This document shows, piece by piece, positions 8,508 through 15,600 of a stretch of DNA of 64,000 bases (position 1 is its first letter; each line of letters opens with the position of its first letter). The stretch is from assembly GCF_900090265.1 (NCBI RefSeq), contig NZ_LT607752.1:5276001-5340000 (forward strand), given 5' to 3'. The DNA comes from Micromonospora rifamycinica (GTDB lineage Bacteria > Actinomycetota > Actinomycetes > Mycobacteriales > Micromonosporaceae). The position numbers and the translations under genes were made by a program. The notes under the pieces are model-generated. The model was not told the origin of the DNA. It made no database searches and was given only the letters and a program-made list of their open reading frames with translations.

Positions 8508-9113
8508 GTGACCGGCGACCACTACTTCACCGCGGAGCCCAGCGCCCCGGCCCGTCCCCACGAGGTCGAGTTCCACGTCGCCGGACGCGACTACGCACTC
8601 ACCTCCGCCAGCGGCGTCTTCTCCGCCACCCGGCTCGACCCCGGCACCGCCGTCCTGCTGCGCAAGGCGGACCTGCCGACCGCCGGCACCGACGGCCACC
8701 TGCTCGACATCGGCTCCGGGTTCGGGCCGATCAGCTGCGTGCTGGCCGACCTCGCACCGGCCGCCACCGTCTGGGCGGTCGACGTCAACGAGCGGGCCCG
8801 CGCGTTGACCGCGGCCAACGCCGCCCGGATCGACGCCGCCGACCGGGTCCGCGCGGTCGCCCCGGCCGAGGTGCCGGCCGAGGTCACCTTCGCGCAGATC
8901 TGGTCCAACCCGCCGATCCACATCGGCAAGCCGGAGCTGCACGCGCTGCTGCGCCGCTGGCTGCCCCGGCTCGCCCCGGACGGCGTCGGCTGGCTGGTGG
9001 TGGCCCGGCACCTCGGTGGCGACTCGCTGCACCGCTGGCTGCTCGACGAGGGGTTCGCGGTCACCCGGCACGCCAGCCAGAAGGGCTACCGGGTGCTGCG
9101 GGTCACCCGGTAA
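8508..9113 (+). CDS. Class I SAM methyltransferase, RsmC/MTS-like
   Basis: A 201-residue protein of the small methyltransferase (MTS) domain family, which contains RsmC and RsmD-like guanine-N2 rRNA methyltransferases. Visible motifs are the SAM loop LLDIGSGFGPISCVLA (about residues 66-81), AVDVNERA for the ribose-binding acidic residue, and the catalytic NPP motif in WSNPPIHIGK typical of N-methyltransferases of bases. It opens DHYFTAEPSAP and ends with VLRVTR. Start GTG 8508 is 6 nt after an AAGAAT box, possibly leaderless. Target RNA is inferred, not shown. Confidence 0.75.
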   Translation: MTGDHYFTAEPSAPARPHEVEFHVAGRDYALTSASGVFSATRLDPGTAVLLRKADLPTAGTDGHLLDIGSGFGPISCVLADLAPAATVWAVDVNERARALTAANAARIDAADRVRAVAPAEVPAEVTFAQIWSNPPIHIGKPELHALLRRWLPRLAPDGVGWLVVARHLGGDSLHRWLLDEGFAVTRHASQKGYRVLRVTR

Positions 9114-9154
9114 TCCGGTGTCGCCCGGCCCCGCGCCTCGGGCAGGATGCCGGC

Positions 9155-10834
9155 GTGGGATACGTGGACGTGGCAGCCGTGGGGCACATCCTTCCGGACG
9201 GTCGGGAGCTCTTCGCCGACGTGTCGTTCCGGGTCGGCGAGGGTGCCAAGGTCGCCCTGGTCGGGCCGAACGGCGCGGGCAAGACGACGCTGCTGCGGAT
9301 GGTCGCCGGTGACCTGCCGGTACGCACCGGCACGATCGCCCGCTCCGGCGGGCTCGGCGTGATGCGGCAGTTCATCGGCATGATCGGTGACGAGTCGACG
9401 CTGGCCGACCTGGCCCTGTCCCTGGCCCCGCCGGCACTGCGCGACGCCGGCCGGCGGCTCGCCGACACCGAGCAGGCCATGCGGGCGGCCGAGCTGCGCG
9501 GCAAGTACAGCACCGCCGCCGGCAAGGCGCAGCTCGCGTACGCCGACGCGCTGGCCGCCTGGGGCGAGGCCGGCGGGTACGACGCCGAGGTGCTCTTCGA
9601 CACCGTCACCACCACCGTGCTCGACCTGCCCTGGGAGGCGTCCCGGGACCGCCCGGTGCGGACCCTGTCGGGAGGGCAGCAGAAGCGCTTCGCCCTGGAG
9701 CTGCTGCTGCGCGGCACCGACGAGGTGCTGCTGCTCGACGAGCCGGACAACTTCCTCGACGTGCCCGGCAAACGCTGGCTGGAGCAGCGGCTGCGCGAGT
9801 CCGCCAAGTCGGTGCTGTACGTCTCGCACGACCGGGAGCTGCTGGCCCGCAGCGCCGACCGGGTGGTCGCCGTCGAGGGCGGTAGCGCCTGGGTGCACCC
9901 GGGCGGCTTCGCCAGCTGGCACGACGCCCGCACCGCCCGGCACGCCCGCCTCGACGAGCTGCGCCGCCGCTGGGACGAGGAGCACCAGAAGCTGCGGGAG
10001 CTGATGCTGATGTACAAGCAGAAGGCCGCGTACAACGACGGGCTGGCCTCCCGCTACCAGGCCGCGCAGACCCGGCTGCGCAAGTTCGAGGAGGCCGGGC
10101 CGCCGCCCGTACCGCCGAAGGACCAGGACATCCGGATGCGGCTGGCCGGCGGGCGGACCGGCAAGCGCGCGGTCATCTGCGAGCGGCTGGAGCTGGAGGG
10201 CCTGACCTACCCCTTCGACCTGGAGCTGTGGTACGGCGACCGGGTGGCGGTGCTCGGTGCCAACGGCACCGGCAAGTCGCACTTCCTGCGCCTGCTGGCC
10301 CGGGGCGGCACCGACCCGGACCCGGCCAACGGCCCGGTCGACGGGGCCGCCGCGCTCGCCCCGGTGGCCCACGGCGGGGCGGTCCGGCTCGGCGCGCGGG
10401 TCCGGCCGGGGCACTTCTCGCAGACCCACGACCGGCCGGAGCTGATGGCCAAGACCCTGGTCGAGGCGTTGTGGCGGGGCGACGAGCACCGGGAGGGGAT
10501 GGACCGGCACGCGGCGATGGCGGCGCTCAGCCGCTACGAGCTGGCCGGTCAGGGCGACCAGCGCTTCGGCACCCTCTCCGGCGGTCAGCAGGCCCGGTTC
10601 CTGGTGCTGCTGCTGGAGCTGTCCGGGGCGACCCTGCTGCTGCTCGACGAGCCGACCGACAACCTCGACCTGGCCTCGGCCGAGGCGCTGGAGGCCGGGC
10701 TGACCGCGTTCGCCGGGACGGTGGTCGCGGTCACCCACGACCGCTGGTTCACCCGGTCGTTCGACCGGTTCGTGCTGTTCCGGTGCGACGGGGACGTGGT
10801 GGAGACCCCGGAACCGGTCTGGGACGTGGGCTGA
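9155..10834 (+). CDS. ABC-F family ATPase (duplicated ABC domains)
   Basis: A 559-residue soluble protein with two ABC ATPase domains and no membrane helices: the ABC-F group of ribosome-associated translation factors and antibiotic-resistance proteins. Domain 1 has Walker A GPNGAGKTT (37-45), signature LSGGQQKRF and Walker B VLLLDEPDNFLD. A charged linker (RRRWDEEHQKLRELMLMYKQ) follows. Domain 2 has Walker A GANGTGKSH, signature LSGGQQARF and LLLDEPTDNLD. Start GTG 9155 lies 7 nt after GGCAGGA, which could also act as a -10 (CAGGAT). Whether it protects ribosomes or is a housekeeping factor cannot be told. Confidence 0.88.
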   Translation: MGYVDVAAVGHILPDGRELFADVSFRVGEGAKVALVGPNGAGKTTLLRMVAGDLPVRTGTIARSGGLGVMRQFIGMIGDESTLADLALSLAPPALRDAGRRLADTEQAMRAAELRGKYSTAAGKAQLAYADALAAWGEAGGYDAEVLFDTVTTTVLDLPWEASRDRPVRTLSGGQQKRFALELLLRGTDEVLLLDEPDNFLDVPGKRWLEQRLRESAKSVLYVSHDRELLARSADRVVAVEGGSAWVHPGGFASWHDARTARHARLDELRRRWDEEHQKLRELMLMYKQKAAYNDGLASRYQAAQTRLRKFEEAGPPPVPPKDQDIRMRLAGGRTGKRAVICERLELEGLTYPFDLELWYGDRVAVLGANGTGKSHFLRLLARGGTDPDPANGPVDGAAALAPVAHGGAVRLGARVRPGHFSQTHDRPELMAKTLVEALWRGDEHREGMDRHAAMAALSRYELAGQGDQRFGTLSGGQQARFLVLLLELSGATLLLLDEPTDNLDLASAEALEAGLTAFAGTVVAVTHDRWFTRSFDRFVLFRCDGDVVETPEPVWDVG

Positions 10835-10857
10835 GCCGGCCACGCGGAACGTGCGGT

Positions 10858-10890
10858 GACGACCACGCCCGGTCACCGGGCGTGGTCGTC
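10858..10890 (+). terminator. Hairpin terminator after the ABC-F gene
   Basis: A perfect 15-bp stem, 10858-10872 paired with 10876-10890, closes a 3-nt loop (TCA). It lies 24 nt after the ABC-F stop and 27 nt before the -10 box of the next gene, so it separates two transcription units. There is no T-tract. Confidence 0.8.
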
Positions 10891-10916
10891 GCCGGTCGGA
10901 GCCGGTCCGGCCGGCA

Positions 10917-10922
10917 TAGGGT
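10917..10922 (+). promoter_or_regulatory. -10 box for a leaderless aldo/keto reductase transcript
   Basis: TAGGGT at 10917-10922 is followed after 7 nt by the GTG start at 10930, so transcription would begin at or next to the start codon. No good -35 is seen. The overlapping AGGGTGGA could instead serve as a ribosome binding site. Confidence 0.45.
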
Positions 10923-10929
10923 GGATCTC

Positions 10930-11883
10930 GTGACTGAGATGACCTACCGCCGGCTGGGCGACTCCGGGCTCGTGGTGTCCGTGGTCGGCATCGGCTGCAA
11001 CAACTTCGGCCGCAAGCTCGACCTCGACGGCACCCGGGCGGTGGTCGACGCCGCGCTCGACGCCGGGATCACCCTCTTCGACACCGCCGACATCTACGGC
11101 GAGCCCCCGGGCGGCTCCGAGGAGCTGCTCGGGCAGGCCCTCAAGGGCCGCCGGGACGACGTGGTGCTGGCCACCAAGTTCGGCATGTCGATGGGCGGGC
11201 GCAACGGGCGCGACTTCGGGGTACGCGGCTCCCGGCGGTACGTGGTGCGGGCGGTCGAGGCGTCGCTGCGCCGGCTCGACACCGACCACATCGACCTCTA
11301 CCAGCTGCACGAGCCCGACCCGGACACCCCGATCGACGAGACGCTCGCCGCGCTGGACGACCTGGTCCGCGCCGGCAAGGTCCGCTACCTGGGCAACTCC
11401 AACTTCTCCGGCTGGCAGATCGCCGACGCCGACTGGACGGCGAAGACCCGGGGGCTGACCCGGTTCGTCAGCGCGCAGAACCACTACAACCTGCTCCACC
11501 GGGACGCCGAGGTGGAGATCATCCCGGCCTGCGAGCGCTTCGGACTGGGCCTGCTGCCCTTCTTCCCGCTGGCCAACGGGCTGCTCACCGGCAAGTACCA
11601 GCGCGACACCGCCCCGCCCGCCGGCAGCCGCCTCGCCGGCGGTGGCCGGTACGCCGAACGGCTGGCCGCCGCCCGCTGGGACACCATCGAGGCGCTCGGG
11701 GCGTACGCGGCACAGCGGGGGCTCACCCTGCTCCAGGTGGCCATCGGCGGGCTGGCCGCCCGGCCGGCGGTGGCCTCCGTCATCGCCGGGGCGACCACGC
11801 CCGAGCAGGTGCGGGCGAACGCCTCCGCCGGCGGCTGGCAGCCCACCGACGCCGACCTCGACGCCCTGGACGCCCTGCTCTGA
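10930..11883 (+). CDS. Aldo/keto reductase
   Basis: A 317-residue NADPH-dependent oxidoreductase of the TIM-barrel AKR superfamily. It starts VTEMTYRRLGDSGLVVSVVGIG. The catalytic tetrad is visible: Asp and Tyr in FDTADIYGEP, Lys in ATKFGMS, His in YQLHEPDPD. SNFSGWQI and the cofactor-binding ending VASVIAGATTPEQVRANA match the AKR11/YghZ-like group used on small aldehydes and ketones. GTG 10930 is chosen; ATG 10939 is a close alternative. It stands alone between two strong hairpins, so it is monocistronic. Substrate unknown. Confidence 0.88.
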   Translation: MTEMTYRRLGDSGLVVSVVGIGCNNFGRKLDLDGTRAVVDAALDAGITLFDTADIYGEPPGGSEELLGQALKGRRDDVVLATKFGMSMGGRNGRDFGVRGSRRYVVRAVEASLRRLDTDHIDLYQLHEPDPDTPIDETLAALDDLVRAGKVRYLGNSNFSGWQIADADWTAKTRGLTRFVSAQNHYNLLHRDAEVEIIPACERFGLGLLPFFPLANGLLTGKYQRDTAPPAGSRLAGGGRYAERLAAARWDTIEALGAYAAQRGLTLLQVAIGGLAARPAVASVIAGATTPEQVRANASAGGWQPTDADLDALDALL

Positions 11884-11990
11884 CCGTCCGGTCGGCCCGG
11901 CCGCCGCGCCGCGTGGCACATCCAGGCGGGGCCGGTCGGAGGCTGACCCGACCGGGGCGGTTCCGGCCCGGTCCGGGGTTGACGCGCGTC

Positions 11991-12019
11991 GGCCCCGGAC
12001 ACCGGTGGTGTCCGGGGCC
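11991..12019. terminator. Bidirectional hairpin terminator between convergent genes
   Basis: A perfect 13-bp stem, GGCCCCGGACACC (11991-12003) with GGTGTCCGGGGCC (12007-12019), has a 3-nt loop. It lies between the ends of the aldo/keto reductase gene (plus) and the small secreted protein gene (minus) and could serve both. Confidence 0.8.
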
Positions 12020-12059
12020 GATCGGTCGCCGGTGGATGGCGGGAACCGGTGCCGGGACG

Positions 12060-12605
12060 TCAGCCGCCCAGACCGGCCGGCTGTTCCCCGGGGCCGGGGT
12101 CGGCCCGGCGACGACGCCACAGCAGCGCCGCCGCGGCGACGACCACCACGAGTCCGCCGGCCAGCCACGGCCACCACCGGACCCCGGCCGGATCCGCCCG
12201 GTCCGCCGGGCGCGCGGCGGCGACCGGCGACGGCGACTGGGCCACCCGGGCCTGCACCTGGGCGGTCGCCGTGCTCTGGTACGGGGCGGGCGCGCTGACC
12301 GTCACCCGCCAGTCGCCGGGGGCCAGCAGCGGGCCGCTGCTGTAGAAGCCCTGCCCCTCGCCGGCCGGGGCGATCTGCACCGGACCGGCCGTCCGGCCAC
12401 CCTCGCCCTCGGCCGTCACGGTGAGCCGGACCGGCTGGTCCAGCCGGTGCCCGTCGGCGTACACCGCCATCACGGTGACCCCGCCGGCACCGTCACCGGC
12501 CACGGTCAGCTTGACCTTCCCGCCGTGCGCCGCCGCCGGACCCGCCGGCAGGGCCACCAGGCCCGCCACGACCAGCGCGGCGGCGAGAGCTCTGAAGCTA
12601 CGCAT
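12060..12605 (-). CDS. Small secreted, C-terminally membrane-anchored protein
   Basis: A 181-residue protein. A signal peptide (MRSFRALAAALVVAGLVALP...AAA) is followed by a mature region of about 105 residues beginning HGGKVKLTV, probably a beta-sandwich (FYSSGPLLAPGDWRVTVSAPAPY). Near the C-terminus are a membrane helix (WPWLAGGLVVVVAAAALLW) and an RRRR stop-transfer signal. If cleaved after AAA, the mature protein starts with His, as in CopC-type copper proteins; it also resembles YtkA/FixH-like beta domains. GGAAGGAG gives a strong ribosome binding site. It follows the giant secreted protein gene with a hairpin between. Function unassigned. Confidence 0.6.
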   Translation of the reverse strand: MRSFRALAAALVVAGLVALPAGPAAAHGGKVKLTVAGDGAGGVTVMAVYADGHRLDQPVRLTVTAEGEGGRTAGPVQIAPAGEGQGFYSSGPLLAPGDWRVTVSAPAPYQSTATAQVQARVAQSPSPVAAARPADRADPAGVRWWPWLAGGLVVVVAAAALLWRRRRADPGPGEQPAGLGG

Positions 12606-12627
12606 CGACGTCTCCTTCCGATGTGGA

Positions 12628-12669
12628 GGGGCCGCCCCCACCGTCGGTGTCGACGGTGGGAGCGGCCCC
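12628..12669 (-). terminator. Hairpin between the giant secreted protein gene and the next gene
   Basis: Outer arms GGGGCCGC (12628-12635) and GCGGCCCC (12662-12669) and inner arms CCCACCGTC and GACGGTGGG form one long stem-loop. It starts 14 nt past the stop of the large gene and ends 9 nt upstream of the ribosome binding site of the small one (minus strand). It could end most transcripts and let some read on. Confidence 0.7.
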
Positions 12670-12682
12670 GTGGTGGTGCTCC

Positions 12683-15600
12683 TTACAGCGAACCGCCCTT
12701 GGCGATCCGGGTGGGGTCGGCACCGAGCCGGCCCGCCCCGTCGACCGACTTGTTGCTGTTCGCCTTGACGCCGGCCTTGGTGGCCGCGCCGCCGAGCCGG
12801 ACGATCATGGCGTCGGCGTCCCGGACCAGCACGTCCCGGACATCGGTGTCGGTCACCACCGCGGTGTCGGTGGCCAACGCCTTGAAGGCGGTCAACTGCT
12901 GCACCGCCCGCTTGTCGTTGCCCGCCGCCTCGGACTCCCGCACCGCGTCCAGCTTGTTGGACAGCTGACGGTGCGCCTTGGTGGTGAGTCGTCCGGTGGC
13001 CTTGAACCGGTCCAGCAGGTTCTGCATGTCCCGGAACGAGGTGGTGACGAAGAACCGGACCGTCGAGGTGGTGGAGTTGCCCGCCTTGTCGGTCGCGGTC
13101 ACCGTCAGCTCGTGCAGGCCGAGCGGCAGCTCGTACAGCGCCTGGAGGGTGCCGCTGGCGTACGCCCGACCGTCCAGCACGCCGGAGGTCGTCTTGATGC
13201 CGGAGGTCGGGTCGACCGCCTGCCACGAGATCCGGACGTCCTGGCTGTCACCGTAGAGCTGGCCGTCGGCGATGCCGGAGACCAGCAGCGTCGGCTTGGT
13301 GCCGTCGATCTTCACGACCGCCGACTTCAGCGCCTCGACGTTGCCGGCGGCGTCGGTGGCCCGGTACAGCAGCTCGTGCGTGCCGTCCCCGGTCACCTCG
13401 ACCGGCGTGGTGTACGCCGTCCAGGCGCCGCCGTCGAGCGACCACTCCAGCTTCTTCACCCCGGAACCGGCGTCGGTGGAGGTGATCACCACCGGGACGG
13501 TGCCGTTGTGCCAGCCGTCGTCGTTGGCCGGGGCGAACGACGCCGAGCTGACCGGCGCGGTGGCGTCGATCTTCACGGCGACCTTCTTCGTCGCCTCCAC
13601 GTTGCCGGCCGCGTCCGTCGAGCGGAACCGCACCTCGTGCGTGCCGTCCCCGGTGACCTGCACCGGCTCGGTGTACGCGGTCCAGGTGGTGGCCCCGTCG
13701 AGCTGGTACTCGGTGCTCGCCACCCCGCTACCGCCGGCCTCGTCGGCCGCCGCCAGCGTCACGGTGACCGGGCCGGTGTACCAGCCCTCGGTCGGGGTGC
13801 CGGAGACGGTGGCCGTGGTCACCGGGGCGGTCGTGTCGGCCGCCTTGGTGGAGAGCCGGAAGTAGTCGAACGAGGCCGTCTTCGAGGTGGCCGCGTTCGC
13901 GCCGAGGGTGAACAGACCGATCTTCGGGGTGGCCCCGACGGCGGCGTTCGTCACCGTCTCGAACGTGGTCCACTCCTGCCCGTCGGCCGAGTAGGACGCG
14001 GTGAAGGTGTCACCGGCCCGGGCCAGCCGCAGGTACCACACCGCCGAGGTCAGGTTGGAGACCTGCGGCTGCGGGTTCTGCGTCACCCCGGCGAGCTCGC
14101 CACGGAACTCGATCCGCCGCGACGGCGTCTGACCCGCCTGGTTGTCCACGATGAAGTCCAACTTGACGTAGTTGTCGTCGTCGGCGTGGACGATCAGACC
14201 GGCCTGCTGGTACTGCTCGGCCAGCGCGCTGCCGTCGACCTTCGTCTCCAGGGTCCAGTCGCCGCTCGGCGCGGTCTGGAGGATGAAGTTCGTCGGACCG
14301 GTGTTGCTGGTGCCGTAGATGTCACCCTTCGGCACGTCGATCTTCAGTGCGCCGTCGGCCACCCGGTAGGCGGCCGGGTCCTCCCGGAGCACCGCGTTCC
14401 ACCGGCACTTGTCGAGCGTGGTGCCGGTGAACTCGTCCGACGGGACGACCGGGCCGGCCGGGGCGTCCGGCGAGACCAGGAACGACTCGAACACCGCGTC
14501 CACCACCGGGGCGGTGGTGCCGCCGTTGAGGGCGAGCAGACCGATCCGCGGGTTGGTGATGCCGGCCAGCGCGGCGGACCGGCCGACCGGGGTGAACGTG
14601 GCACCGTCGGTCGAGAACTGCGCGGTCAGGTTGGTGCCGTCGCTGATCAGCCGCAGCCAGATGGTGTCACCGGCCGGTGCGGCCACGGCGTCCGCCGCGT
14701 CGTTGCGGGGCGTCCCGGCGGTCTCCCGGATGAACTCCACCTTGCGCGACCCGCCGTAGAGCAGGTCCACCTTGGCGTAGTTGTCGTCGTCGCCGTAGAT
14801 CAGCAGGCCGGCCTGCTGGTAGTCGGCGGTGACGGGCACGGTGACCTTCGTGGTGGCCTGCCAGGCCCCGCTGGGTGCGGGCTGGAGCACCAGGTTGGTC
14901 GCGTCGTTGCGGGAGCCGTACAGGTCACCCGAGGAGGTGGGCAGCCGCAGCGCGCCGCCGGAGACCGAGTAGAGCTGGTTCTCCCGGACCACCGACCAGC
15001 GGTCCTTGTCGAGGGTGTTGCCGGTGAACTCGTCCGACCGCGCTCCCAGGCAGGAGTTGGTCGGCGCGTCCACCTTGACCGGGACGGTCGCGTAGGACTT
15101 CGCGCCCCGCTTGTCCGTCACCGTCAGGGTGGCGGTGAAGGTGCCCGGGGTGGTGTAGGTGTGGGTGGCGTTCAGGGTCGTCGCCGTCCCGCCGTCACCG
15201 AAGTCCCAGGCGTACGTCAGCGGAGTGTCACCCTCGGTGTCGGTGGCCGTGCCGGTGAAGGTCACGGTGACCGGCGCGGTGCCGGTCGCCGGGGTGGCGG
15301 TGGCCGTCACCTGCGGCGGCGCGTTGTCGGTCACGCCCCGTCCGATGAAGTCCATCCAGTTGACGTTGAACAGCGAACCGGTGCCACCGGCCGGGTCCTT
15401 GGCGACGAAGTACAGCGCACCCTCCGCACCGGCCGTCACCGGCGCGGTCACGTCGACGAACTGCTGCCAGCCACCAGTGCTCGGCACGGTGGCGGTGGCC
15501 ACCACCGGACCGTCGACGGCACCGGCGTGCACGTCGATCCGGCCGCCCTGGGCCTCGGAGGCCACCCGGAACCGGATCTGCTCGACCCCGGTCAGGTTGG

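Noticed and set aside
7982..9154. In-frame upstream extension of the ABC-F protein
   Set aside because: It overlaps the methyltransferase gene and gives Arg/Pro-rich sequence; GTG 9155 fits both the family N-terminus and the GGCAGGA site.
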